A stretch of DNA of 64,000 bases from an uncultured Thermogutta sp. (GTDB lineage Bacteria; Planctomycetota; Planctomycetia; Pirellulales; Thermoguttaceae). Position 1 is the stretch's first letter, and every line of letters starts with the position of its first letter. Positions 18,268-27,366 of the stretch are shown here, piece by piece. The notes under the pieces are model-generated. The model made no database searches. It was given only the letters and a program-made list of their open reading frames with translations, and was not told the origin of the DNA. The position numbers and the translations under genes were made by a program. The DNA lies in assembly GCA_937128505.1 (NCBI GenBank), contig CAKZMM010000019.1, positions 1 to 64,000 on the forward strand. The letters run 5' to 3'.

Positions 18268-20652
18268 TTAAGAGTGGTGCTGCGAGATCCTATTGCCGGA
18301 TGTATTGGGTGTGGCGGAGACTTCACCGTCACCCAAGCGTTCTACCTCCGCCAACAAGTCCTCAAACTCCTTCGTTGCCGACAAAGGCTCTGCCGTGGGT
18401 TCACAGAGTTCCTCCTCAGGTACACGCCCAGCGGCCATCGCAGCAAGATACTCAGCCAAGCTGGCAGGCGTGGGATAATTCCAAACCAATGTCGGTGTCA
18501 ATTGCAAATTCAATGCTTGCTCCAATTCTTCGGCCAACTCCACCGCTGCCAGCGAGTCCAGACCATACTCCGCAAATGGTCGAAAGCGATCAACCTCTTC
18601 CGGGGCAACCCCCGCTCTGTCCACCAACCAACTGAGCAAGACCTCCTCAATTTGTTGAGCCAAACGCCGAACGCCGGCCTCTGAGAAATCCCGTGCCGAA
18701 GCGAGTAGTTTCGTCAGTTTTCCGTTTCTCCCATTCCCCGAGGAGGAAAGCCTTCCCGCGGCCAGCTCCTGGCGCGATGAACCCTCACGTCTCTCTCCGT
18801 TTCCCGAGGACGTCAATTGGCGCGGGGGAGCTTCTATACCTGTAACCCGTTCCCTCGTTTGGGGCCCCGAGGCTGCCTCCGTTTTTACGTTCTTTACCCA
18901 TTCAGCAATCACTTTGAGTTGACCATTCAGGTACCACTCACGGCAAAGGTTTCTTTGAATTTTGCCACTCGTGGTTCGCGGCAGGCTGGCCTGGCGAATT
19001 AGAACTACCGCATGTAATTCGACTTCATGCTCCTCAGCAATTAGGCGACGAATTTCTCGTATTACCTCAGCCAAATCGAGATGGCGATAATGTCGATCAA
19101 CTTCCTGAACAACAACCAACCTCTCTTGACCGTCGATATCTACTGCGAAAGCCGCGCCTGCACTCGGCAGCAACGCCGGATGGGCGTGTTGTACCGTTAA
19201 CTCGAGATCCTGAGGATAGAGATTTCGGCCTCGAATTATGATTACTTCTTTTATTCGTCCGGTAACGTAAAGCTCCCCATTAAGGATGAATCCTAGGTCC
19301 CCGGTACGGAGATATGGACCTTCCCCCGTGGGGCTCAACTGAGCGCGGAAGATCCTTTCGTTCTCCTCTTCCCGGTTCCAGTAACCAACCGCAACGTTTT
19401 CACCTTTGAGCCAGATCTCGCCAACTTGCCCAGGGCCAACGCGTTCCCCAGTTTCCGCGTTTACGATCGCTATCTCCTGCCGCAAAAGCCCAGAGCCGCA
19501 ACCCACCAACGGTTGCGAGTGGCTTTTTGCGCTTTCATCCACAGGCTCCACTCGATGGTTTGCCAGCGCTTCTCGGCTCACATACAAGACCGCAGGCTTC
19601 CGCGGGCCAATTCCCCCGGAAGCAAGCAGCGTTGCCTCCGCCAATCCATAACACGGATACAACGCCGCGGGGTTAAAACCGCAGGGAGCAAAAGCACGCG
19701 CGAAGTTTTCCAAGGTCTCCGCTCGAATGGGTTCCGCCCCACAAAATGCCACTCGCCAGCAGCTTAGATCCAGTTTCTCCTTTTCCTCGTCCGTGATCTT
19801 TCGGACGCACAAGTCGTACGAGAAGTTTGGGCCACCACTCACTAGGGCCCGATTCTCCGAAATCGCTTCTAGCCAGCGGACCGGGCGTTGCAGGAAGCTG
19901 GTGGGTGACATCAAAACGCTGTGGCCCCCCGTGTAGAGTGCCATCAAGATCCCGCCGATCAACCCCATATCGTGATACGCGGGCAACCAGAATACGCCTA
20001 CCCCAGGTTGCTCCGGAACCTTGACCCACGGAATATCAAACCCGCACCGAATCATCTCCAGATTGGCCATTAGGTTGCGGTGCGAGATCATGACCCCCTT
20101 AGGTTCGCTTGTAGAGCCGGAGGTGTACTGCAAGAAGGCGAGGTCCTCCGGCTTAAGCTCCGGTCGCTCCCAAGCTTGCGCGAACTCAGGAGCGATCGAA
20201 TCGATGGTAATCCATCGCAGCGCACCTAACTCAGGGGCGACCCGGGCTATATCTAGGGTTGTTAGGGTTTGCGAGGTCGTCAGAGCTACAGACGCCCCGC
20301 AGTCTTTTGCGATGGCGGTCAACCGGGGCATGGGCCGTTTTGGCTTAGGGTAGGTAGCAGGAACAGCCAGAACTCCTGCACAGATGCAGCCGAAAAAGGC
20401 TGCCACAAAGTCAAGCCCCGGCGGAAAAACCAAAAGTACTCTGTCTAACGGCCGTGCAAAACGCTGCAAATGTCCGGCGATGGTCTTCGCACGCTCATAA
20501 AGTTCGCCAAACGTTAGGTGCGAATCAGCCTCATTCTCGAAACAGAAGCGGTAAACCTCTCTGTCTGGTCGGGCCGAGGCTTGCCATTCCAGAACCTCGA
20601 GCAACGTCCTCAGGTTGGCAGGACCACCGGAAGCTACGAATGCTTGCGACAT
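18268..20652 (-). CDS. fatty acyl-AMP ligase fused to an acyl carrier protein (FAAL-ACP)
   Basis: The 794-aa protein has an adenylate-forming domain over about residues 1-580 and a carrier domain near the C-terminus. Adenylation motifs include QYTSGSTSEPKGVMISH, the YPCYGLAEATL region and YLRTGDLGF followed by GRIKEVII. The pattern around ISHRNLMANLEMI and VFWLPAYHDMGLIGG is typical of FAALs, which make acyl-AMP and pass the acyl group to an ACP rather than to CoA. The C-terminal ACP has YGLDSLAAVEL with Ser700 as the phosphopantetheine site. A low-complexity linker (about 585-650) joins the two. It sits directly upstream of the PKS and almost certainly supplies its fatty acyl starter. Its promoter should lie in the long spacer above 20652. 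Confidence 0.93.
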   Translation of the reverse strand: MSQAFVASGGPANLRTLLEVLEWQASARPDREVYRFCFENEADSHLTFGELYERAKTIAGHLQRFARPLDRVLLVFPPGLDFVAAFFGCICAGVLAVPATYPKPKRPMPRLTAIAKDCGASVALTTSQTLTTLDIARVAPELGALRWITIDSIAPEFAQAWERPELKPEDLAFLQYTSGSTSEPKGVMISHRNLMANLEMIRCGFDIPWVKVPEQPGVGVFWLPAYHDMGLIGGILMALYTGGHSVLMSPTSFLQRPVRWLEAISENRALVSGGPNFSYDLCVRKITDEEKEKLDLSCWRVAFCGAEPIRAETLENFARAFAPCGFNPAALYPCYGLAEATLLASGGIGPRKPAVLYVSREALANHRVEPVDESAKSHSQPLVGCGSGLLRQEIAIVNAETGERVGPGQVGEIWLKGENVAVGYWNREEENERIFRAQLSPTGEGPYLRTGDLGFILNGELYVTGRIKEVIIIRGRNLYPQDLELTVQHAHPALLPSAGAAFAVDIDGQERLVVVQEVDRHYRHLDLAEVIREIRRLIAEEHEVELHAVVLIRQASLPRTTSGKIQRNLCREWYLNGQLKVIAEWVKNVKTEAASGPQTRERVTGIEAPPRQLTSSGNGERREGSSRQELAAGRLSSSGNGRNGKLTKLLASARDFSEAGVRRLAQQIEEVLLSWLVDRAGVAPEEVDRFRPFAEYGLDSLAAVELAEELEQALNLQLTPTLVWNYPTPASLAEYLAAMAAGRVPEEELCEPTAEPLSATKEFEDLLAEVERLGDGEVSATPNTSGNRISQHHS

Positions 20653-21136
20653 CAGCGAGGCTTCCTACGGATTCGGGTTTTAGCCGTCGATTGGCCGACA
20701 AAAATATTCAACCTTCAGGGGGGAGTACAACTACTTGAACACGATCCCAACCGTCACCAGTGTAGGCCGTTCGATGCAATAAAAGATGTCGCTCCTCGCA
20801 CTTAAAAGTATCAGTATCGAGGTATGGCGCGGATTAAGCTTTCCAACCCTCCCATGGTCGCCGCTCGAATCCACATTACCCAGCGACTGGTCGGCGATTC
20901 GTCTGAAAACAAACTACAAGGTATTTCGCTAAACTACACATTTTAACTTGGTTAGGTTAAATGGATAGAGCAAGCCAAAAACGGGCTTTTTGTGGGAAAA
21001 TAGAGATTTTATCGGCGGCCTCACCTTTAGGCAAACACCCAGCGAGCATCCGAACGTTCGGTGCATGTCTTATTGCGACATCTCCCTGGTGCAATTTCCC
21101 AAACCTCGGATTCGTCTTAACATGCTAGTAGTTCGA

Positions 21137-21163
21137 TTTTTCTTAATCCTTTTTTCTTAATCC
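21137..21163. repeat. 13/14-bp tandem duplication, TTTTTCTTAATCC
   Basis: TTTTTCTTAATCC (21137-21149) is followed by TTTTTTCTTAATCC (21150-21163). The same CTTAATC core recurs at 21469-21507. Confidence 0.75.
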
Positions 21164-21468
21164 TTGAAAGAGCTACATTTTTCGAAGAAATAGCAGACCC
21201 ACGTTCATCAAAGATTATTATCGCTAGAATTTAAATAAATTTAAGACGGCAAGTTATATTTTGCACTCTAAGCAAAATTTTTTGTTACCTTTTTTGGGGG
21301 GACTTTTATTACCAACTTTTTGGAGGGATTAAATAAATTTGTAGCGATACTTTTCTGGGCTTTTTGTCTCCTCTTGAGTGGAGCACTATGGAAAGCTTCG
21401 GCGGATCGCTCAATGTGCATCGCTAAAGTTAGTGGTTGCGGGGATAAAAGCGGGCAACTCAGTTAACC

Positions 21469-21507
21469 TTTCTTGTCTTAATCCTGCATTTCTTGCCTTA
21501 ATCTGCA
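21469..21507. repeat. 20-bp tandem duplication with CTTAATC core
   Basis: TTTCTTGTCTTAATCCTGCA (21469-21488) is followed by TTTCTTGCCTTAATCTGCA (21489-21507), which differs by one substitution and one deleted base. Confidence 0.8.
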
Positions 21508-21660
21508 TTTTCCGACATTTGCTTTGGTAGGGTTGAGCTTAACTCCGACTCGGCTAAACTCTGAGATTGAATTGCTGAAAGTAAACTAATAGCATGCATA
21601 TACTGACTTTTTATTTCGAGCATGCTTTCGCGGGACGAAAACCGTCGCAAAATCCCCCTC

Positions 21661-21684
21661 TATTTGTGCGATTATTTGTGCGAT
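21661..21684. repeat. 12-bp perfect tandem duplication
   Basis: TATTTGTGCGAT occurs twice without a gap, at 21661-21672 and 21673-21684. Confidence 0.85.
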
Positions 21685-22209
21685 CCAACAGCGAAGCAGC
21701 CTTCCATGGTATGGTGCAGCCGAACTCTCCGCTCTTAACCCACTCGTGTATCCCGTTTTTCGGCGTTCCGCGATTAATGACTCCGCTAAGGTAACCCCTT
21801 GTTTACGTCAAATTATTTGGGCTCGATTTGGGTTTTTCGAAATTGTCCGCGTTCATTACCAAAAAGTCTCAGCGCGACTCACTTCGGGCTTTGGTGGCCG
21901 CGGGCAACCTGACCTTAGAGGCTGAGGCGCAAATAACGTTCCAATTCCCTTCGATTTGCGCAGTTCTTCCTATACATCTAAATAGCTATCATTATAGTCG
22001 ACTATTTTCGCGGCGTGCCTCCTGTTGGCATTTCCCCCTTTTAGTCTTAATGCGGCCAAGAGTTATCCGGACTTTGGCGAAGTCTCGGAAAATTCGTCAG
22101 TAATGGACACGCTCTGTGTAATGTGGAGAATTTGGCGTAATCGCAAAAAAAGAAACTTTAAGACAACCGGCAAAACATGCTTACCGCTGATGCTTTCTAA
22201 GGAGAGTAC

Positions 22210-23004
22210 GTGATGACTGGCGGCGGGGCCGAGTGTATGCGCGAGCTGCGCCTGTGGTTCCCCTGGCTTCGCGAGGATTTAACGGACGTTCGGCTCTGGC
22301 TAATTTGCTTCAATTATGCGGGGGGCGGCACCTGGATTTTCGGGCGATGGCAACAGGCGTTTCCCCGGGAAATTCAGGTCCTTCCGGCCATGCTCCCCGG
22401 TCGGGAGTCCCGATTTTCCGAAAAGCCGTACGAGTCGCTCGAATCGCTAAGCTCAGTATTAGCTAAGCTGGTTGCGGAGTTGACGCGCGATACTCCGTAT
22501 GCAATTTTTGGTCACAGTTTTGGGGGTTATTTGGGATACGAGCTGATCAGGCTTCTGGTGAAAGAGGGGTATAAGCCTCCGGTTTGTTTTTTCGCGAGTG
22601 GTTGCCGAGCCCCTCATTTAACGCGATTTTGCTCCGAGATGCATCATCTCCCCGATCCGGAGTTCAAAGAGGCGGTGGAAAAGCGTTTCGGTGCTTTACC
22701 GAAAGTAATCGCACGGGATCCCGTGCTCCTTCCGATCTATTTGCGGTCGATACGCGCAGATTTGGCGATCCTGGAGCGCTATGCCTATACCGCCGGCAAG
22801 CCGCTGCCGTGTCCAATATTTGCCCTCGGCGCTTCAGACGATCTGGAGGTTCCGGTGCCCGATTTGATCGCTTGGGTGGAACACACTCGCGAAAAGTTTA
22901 TCGCGGAATTATTTTCGGGGGGGCATTTTTTCATCAGGTTGCGGCAAGACGAAGTGCTTCGAGTTCTATCGCGACGCTTGAGCTTGTGGGTGGAAACCTG
23001 GTAG
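22210..23004 (+). CDS. type II thioesterase
   Basis: This 264-aa alpha/beta hydrolase is of the GrsT/RifR type. It has the early FNYAGGGTWIFGRWQ and MLPGRESRF motifs, the nucleophile elbow GHSFGGYLGYEL with Ser103, an Asp in GASDDLEVP and the late His in SGGHFFIRL. Type II thioesterases hydrolyse stalled or mis-primed acyl groups from carrier proteins of PKS/NRPS lines. The start is GTG 22210, or ATG 22213, after AAGGAGAG. It stands opposite the FAAL-PKS arm across the divergent spacer, so it probably serves that PKS. Confidence 0.92.
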   Translation: MMTGGGAECMRELRLWFPWLREDLTDVRLWLICFNYAGGGTWIFGRWQQAFPREIQVLPAMLPGRESRFSEKPYESLESLSSVLAKLVAELTRDTPYAIFGHSFGGYLGYELIRLLVKEGYKPPVCFFASGCRAPHLTRFCSEMHHLPDPEFKEAVEKRFGALPKVIARDPVLLPIYLRSIRADLAILERYAYTAGKPLPCPIFALGASDDLEVPVPDLIAWVEHTREKFIAELFSGGHFFIRLRQDEVLRVLSRRLSLWVETW

Positions 23005-23173
23005 CGTGTTGTCGCACCAAGGGAATAGAGGCGATTGCCTTAATTCCGTAGTGCCTTCATTTGCTGGAAATGCTTTTCCTTGAAATGTTTTGGAGTAATC
23101 GGGGAGGATTAGCAACCCTCGGCCCTGAATCGCTTGGGGCTCTATTAGAGCCTACCCGTTTATTTGTTTTTCC

Positions 23174-24058
23174 ATGAGTAGTTGGCCCGATCCATCGGTA
23201 TCTAATGCAAACAAGCCACCTTTACCAATTGGTGTGGTTCATCTTTGGAGGTGGCGGACAGACAACGTGTGCCGTGATCGACTCTGCATAGAGATCCTTT
23301 CGCCAGACGAACGAGAGCGCTTATCCCGACTGGGCACCGAGCGGCAGCAGCTACGATTTTGCGTTGCGCGATTGGGGCTGCGGAGTTTGCTGAGCGGGTA
23401 TGCCGGAGTTCCGCCCGGCGCTTTGCGGTTCGAATACGATTCCGCAGGAAAGCCGCGTATTTCCCCCAATCATGGGGAGGAGATTCGGTTCAACCTGTCT
23501 CATTCGGGGGACTGGGTAGTCTTGGCACTTGTGAGAGGGGCGGAGATCGGCGTTGATCTGGAACTTATCCGGCAGGTGCCCACATTGATTTCTTTGGCAG
23601 AGCGTTTTTTTTCGGAAAGGGAGTTTAGCATCCTGAACAGTAGGGAGGGAAAGGATCGCGAGATTCTTTTTTTCCGATTATGGACCTGCAAAGAGGCCGT
23701 GTTGAAAGCCATCGGAAAGGGACTAACTTATCCGTTGGAGAAGGTCGAAGTGCCTTGGTTATGTTGCTCGGAGGTTTGTGTAGCTCATTCGCCGATAGAG
23801 ACCATCCTGGATCGAGCCGGTGATAAGGATGGTCCATTGGTCCTAGATAGAGTTCACCAAATACAAATCGATGAGGTAGGGCTTGATCCGATGGTAAGTA
23901 GCCGGTGGTGGGTTGTTGAATTTATCCCGGCTTTTGGTTATATAGGGGCGTTGGCAATAGACCGGCAGCCGGCGCAAGTCGAGTTTTTTACTTGGAACGG
24001 TTTAACCTCCGCTCACACGGATGGTGGGGCGTCGACGTCGACCCAACCAATCGCGTAG
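23174..24058 (+). CDS. 4'-phosphopantetheinyl transferase, Sfp/Gsp superfamily
   Basis: The 294-aa protein has the Sfp-type hallmark motifs: GVDLELI (metal-binding D128 and E130) and WTCKEAVLKAIGKGL (W170, K173, E174), plus FNLSHSGDWV upstream. It moves the phosphopantetheine arm of CoA onto carrier-protein serines, here most likely Ser2324 of the PKS and Ser700 of the ligase. It is about 170 bp downstream of the type II thioesterase gene on the same strand. The last residues (Ser/Thr/Ala-rich, after FFTWNGL) coincide with a 28-bp direct repeat that spans the stop codon, so the tail may be a recent addition. Confidence 0.92.
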   Translation: MSSWPDPSVSNANKPPLPIGVVHLWRWRTDNVCRDRLCIEILSPDERERLSRLGTERQQLRFCVARLGLRSLLSGYAGVPPGALRFEYDSAGKPRISPNHGEEIRFNLSHSGDWVVLALVRGAEIGVDLELIRQVPTLISLAERFFSEREFSILNSREGKDREILFFRLWTCKEAVLKAIGKGLTYPLEKVEVPWLCCSEVCVAHSPIETILDRAGDKDGPLVLDRVHQIQIDEVGLDPMVSSRWWVVEFIPAFGYIGALAIDRQPAQVEFFTWNGLTSAHTDGGASTSTQPIA

Positions 24059-24088
24059 TCGTTTAACGTCCCCTCACACAGATGGTGG
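24000..24088. repeat. 28-bp direct repeat, 61-bp period, across the PPTase stop
   Basis: The unit beginning GTTTAACCTCC and ending GGATGGTGG (24000-24027) recurs at 24061-24088 with 25 of 28 bases identical. The first copy is coding and the second lies just beyond the stop codon. Confidence 0.8.
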
Positions 24089-24354
24089 TTTGCCGCATGA
24101 TTGACTTGTGTCTGTATTCAACCTTGTCGGGTCGAAAAACGATCATCTAGCGGCAGCCGATTTGCCGGCAAATCGGAGATGATTTTGGGGCAGGGGCAAC
24201 TGGATTGGCAGGGTTAAACGGATTATCACCGAACGACCAAGCGCCGTAATTGGCAACCAAGAGACAGATGTCAACAAGAGGGGCACAAAGTAGTTTAGGA
24301 GAAGACAATTTACCCTGGTCGCGCGAAGCTTATCAGCCAAAGGAGTGTGAGCCG

Positions 24355-26547
24355 ATGAAAGACTTCCCAGGCTTTGGATTGCAACCTTTTGAGATCGGCC
24401 TTGGCCGTGTGGGGGCTCTGAGCGTTGAGGGTCGAAGCCTTGTGCGGCTTTTTGTCGCGGCAGTTGTCGTGAGCTTACCTTTCACCGTGCAGGGGGGCGG
24501 TATGCGAAATGTGCGGGGGAGCGATCAGTCAGAAGCCTCCAAGACCAATGCTTTGGAAATAGGCTGGGCAAATCAACCCGTAATGGACTCGTTGAATGCT
24601 CATTATATCAGCAACCGAGCCCCCCTAAAGCCGAACCCTTTCATCAAACTGCCGGTGGGGGCGATTAAGCCGGAGGGCTGGTTGCGACGGCAGTTGGAAT
24701 TGGAAGCTGAGGGGTTTACCGGCCATCTGAAAGAACTGAGTCAATTTCTTGTTGAAGAGAACAACGCCTGGTTAAGTCCCACCGGCGAAGGGCGTAATCA
24801 CTGGGAAGAGGTACCTTACTGGTTAAAAGGGTTCATTGATCTCGGTTATGTGCTCGATAATCAGCGGATCATTCAGGAAGCTCATCGATGGGTTGAAGCC
24901 GCCATCCGAAGTCAGCGGCCAGATGGCTGGTTTGGACCTGAGGCTAACCGAAGCGTTGGATCACGGCGAGCGCCGGGTAAACCGGACCTATGGCCGAACA
25001 TGATCATGCTTAATGTCCTTGAATCATATTACGAGTATTCTGGGGACCCACGGGTCATCGAGCTGATGAAGGGGTATTTTCGGTGGCAACTTCAAGTTCC
25101 CGATGCGGATTTCTTAGCTCCGTTTTGGCAGCAGCAACGTGCCGGGGATAACATGGCCAGCGTTTATTGGCTCTACAACCGGACCGGCGATGCCTGGTTA
25201 CTCGATTTGGCTACCAAGATTCATCGCAATATGGCTCCGTGGCATATAGAGGTTGCCAGTTGGCATGGGGTGAACATTTGTCAATGCTTCCGGGCACCGG
25301 CAATTTATTGGATGCAGTCCCATGATCCGCTTCATTTGGCGGCTGCGGAGCGCAACTATCAGCAGGTGATGGCACTTTATGGGCAGGTACCCGGGGGGAT
25401 GTTCGGGGCAGATGAAAATTGTCGGCCGGGCTATGATGATCCGCGTCAGGCTGCGGAAAGCTGTTCGATGGCTGAAATGATGCTCTCGCACGAGATGATG
25501 TTAACGATTACTGGGGAGCGCGTCTGGGCCGACCGGTGCGAAGATGTTGCCTTCAACTCCTTCCCCGCATGCATGACCGCAGACCTCAAGGCGCTTCACT
25601 ATTTGACGGCGCCGAATATGGTTCTTTGCGATGCAGGAAGCAAATCCCCGGGCCTCCAGAATAGCGGCCCCATGCTTTTGTTCGATCCGTATGGTCATCG
25701 GTGTTGCCAGCATAATATTGGTCACGGTTGGCCGCGATTTGTGCAGCATCTGTGGCTGGCTACTCCTGATAATGGCCTTTTAGCCGCCATGTATGCTCCT
25801 TGTCGAGTGACGGCTCTGGTTGCCGAGGGAGAACGCATCACAATCATCGAAAAGACACGATATCCTTTCGAATCTCGCGTGCGGCTGGAATTTTCGATGG
25901 AGCGGCCAGTGGTATTTCCCGTTTATTTGCGCGTGCCGGGATGGTGCCCACGGCTTGCGGTATGGCTCAATGGAGAGCAGATCGCTTTGGAAGGATTGCC
26001 GAGTGGTTATTTACGGATCCAGCGGCCGTGGCGAAACGGGGACCAGCTGGAGCTGGATTTCGAGATGCCGTTAAAGGTGGTTCGATGGGTGAAAAACAAA
26101 AATAGTGTTTCTGTTTATCGCGGGCCGTTAGCCTTTTCACTCAAAATTGGTGAAAAGTACGTTCGCCGTGGGGGAACAGATCGTTGGCCGGCCTGGGAGA
26201 TTCATCCAACGACTCCGTGGAACTACGGATTAATTTTGGATCCGGATGTTCCTGAGCGTGGTTTTGAGGTGCTGGCTCAACCGTGGCCGGAGGATGATCA
26301 ACCTTTCTGCGTCGACGGTGCGCCGATCGCACTGCGGACTCGGGCAAAAAAGATTCCCGAGTGGACCTTGGACGATTTGGGACTGGTCGGTCCGCTTTGT
26401 CCAAGCCCTGTGCTCTCCGATGAGCCCGAGGAGACGGTGACGCTCATTCCGATGGGTTGTGCCCGACTACGCATTAGTTCTTTCCCGACGATCGGCACGG
26501 GACCCGAAGCCCAGCGTTGGGTGCCGACAAAGCTCGGGGGTGAGTGA
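24355..26547 (+). CDS. secreted GH127-type glycoside hydrolase (DUF1680, beta-L-arabinofuranosidase-like)
   Basis: The 730-aa protein has an N-terminal hydrophobic segment (about 30-48, VRLFVAAVVVSLPF) consistent with export. An (alpha/alpha)6 barrel follows, beginning KPNPFIKLPVG, then C-terminal beta domains. The GH127 active site is recognisable: E354 in GADENC, E368-x-C370 in AAESC, and the C450-C451 pair in HRCCQHN. In characterised GH127 (HypBA1) the equivalent Glu and three Cys bind zinc and catalyse. The enzyme probably releases beta-L-arabinofuranose or a similar sugar from plant or algal glycans. The start at 24355 is favoured by AAAGGAG; an upstream in-frame ATG at 24250 is possible. 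The gene stands alone between the PKS region and the Tad genes. Confidence 0.9.
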   Translation: MKDFPGFGLQPFEIGLGRVGALSVEGRSLVRLFVAAVVVSLPFTVQGGGMRNVRGSDQSEASKTNALEIGWANQPVMDSLNAHYISNRAPLKPNPFIKLPVGAIKPEGWLRRQLELEAEGFTGHLKELSQFLVEENNAWLSPTGEGRNHWEEVPYWLKGFIDLGYVLDNQRIIQEAHRWVEAAIRSQRPDGWFGPEANRSVGSRRAPGKPDLWPNMIMLNVLESYYEYSGDPRVIELMKGYFRWQLQVPDADFLAPFWQQQRAGDNMASVYWLYNRTGDAWLLDLATKIHRNMAPWHIEVASWHGVNICQCFRAPAIYWMQSHDPLHLAAAERNYQQVMALYGQVPGGMFGADENCRPGYDDPRQAAESCSMAEMMLSHEMMLTITGERVWADRCEDVAFNSFPACMTADLKALHYLTAPNMVLCDAGSKSPGLQNSGPMLLFDPYGHRCCQHNIGHGWPRFVQHLWLATPDNGLLAAMYAPCRVTALVAEGERITIIEKTRYPFESRVRLEFSMERPVVFPVYLRVPGWCPRLAVWLNGEQIALEGLPSGYLRIQRPWRNGDQLELDFEMPLKVVRWVKNKNSVSVYRGPLAFSLKIGEKYVRRGGTDRWPAWEIHPTTPWNYGLILDPDVPERGFEVLAQPWPEDDQPFCVDGAPIALRTRAKKIPEWTLDDLGLVGPLCPSPVLSDEPEETVTLIPMGCARLRISSFPTIGTGPEAQRWVPTKLGGE

Positions 26548-27095
26548 AAGCCTTGTTCCGAGTTTTATTGGGCGCCCTCGCGAAGCTCATCAGGAAATCA
26601 TCGGGCCGGGCCAACCTCGTTCGCTTTGAACCGAGAATTTTTTGGTGACGGCGGCGAAACGAAGCGATCACACTGTGGCTCGCGGCTTTCTACGATAGGC
26701 AAATAGGCTTGCCTATTCTGCCGGCCTTAAGATCGCTATGAACGCTTCTTTAGAGACGCTTCTTTAGGAAGTTTTCAACTATTGTTTTTTGGTCTCAGTT
26801 TACCTTGCAATTTTGCTCGCCGATTTTGGGTAGTTCTGTTCCGCCGGCCGATACCCCCTTGTCCGAGCTAGCCTTTTTACTTTGGGATGGAATCCTTGGA
26901 TCAACTCGCAAAATGCGATTTGACAATTGGAAAAGTTGACCTAGGCTTCATTTCAGAGGGAGCAAGTGGAAGCGACCTCTGGGAGAAAACGGATTGGGTG
27001 GTGGCCGGAAGCTCTTGTCGGACGCCTATCGATCTTATCGCCAGGCGTTGTGGCTTCGGCTGCCGCAAAAGGCCTGCAGCCTCTCTTCCTCGATA
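26548..27095. other. spacer upstream of the riboswitch
   Basis: No gene was seen. It contains an inverted repeat ATAGGCAA/TTGCCTAT (26695-26702 and 26709-26716) without a T-run, and the 12-bp repeat at 26742-26767. The promoter of the riboswitch-pilin transcript should lie near its right end. Confidence 0.45.
26742..26767. repeat. 12-bp perfect direct repeat, 14-bp period
   Basis: ACGCTTCTTTAG occurs at 26742-26753 and 26756-26767. Confidence 0.8.
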
Positions 27096-27170
27096 AAGGC
27101 AAACCGGTCGTAAGGCCGGGACGCAAAGCCAAGGGCCAGCAGGAAATGGCTGGTAGCCTGGCTGCCGAAA
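27096..27170 (+). promoter_or_regulatory. cyclic di-GMP-I (GEMM-I) riboswitch
   Basis: The aptamer core fits the GEMM-I consensus closely. AGGCAAACC opens the P2 arm and CCGGUC-GUAA-GGCCGG forms P2 with a GNRA-type tetraloop. The hallmark GGGACGCAAAGCC follows. The second arm, GGCCAGCAGG to UGGCUGG, comes next, and GUAGCCUGGCUGCCGA closes the junction and P1. In the family, c-di-GMP binds at the three-way junction and changes transcription or translation of the gene behind it. Here the next gene, about 200 bp on, is the Flp pilin. I could not identify the expression platform. Confidence rests on the conserved motifs, not on folding. Confidence 0.9.
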
Positions 27171-27366
27171 GGAAGGGAGATGCACCCGGCGAGGAAAGAG
27201 GCATTGTGACGTTTGACAATCGGGAGCTGGCCGGTGCGGTGCAGGCCGACGCTCAGATGGACCGGTGGCGGGCATCGAAAGGCTCCCAAACTAGTTGCAC
27301 CTGCGTCCCGATCTCCGCCTCATTCGGTAACGGCGGGGGACGCATTATGTAAGGGGAGGTTTTTCT

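Larger units (their letters stand above)
20653..22209. other. AT-rich divergent regulatory spacer of the PKS region
   Basis: About 1.56 kb separates the divergent FAAL-PKS arm and the thioesterase-PPTase arm. It is visibly richer in A/T than the genes, especially at 20920-21350, with paired TTAAATAAATTT stretches at 21230-21245 and 21328-21342 and homopolymer runs. I found no believable gene. Short tandem repeats at 21137, 21469 and 21661 are listed separately. Promoters and regulator sites for both arms are likely here (inference). Confidence 0.6.

Noticed and set aside
18252-18332. Upstream GTG start of the PKS
   Set aside because: It would overlap the ligase gene by 65 bases and the extra 27 residues resemble nothing at PKS N-termini.
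26695-26716. ATAGGCAA/TTGCCTAT inverted repeat as terminator of the GH127 gene
   Set aside because: The stem is short, there is no T-tail, and it lies about 150 bases past the stop.
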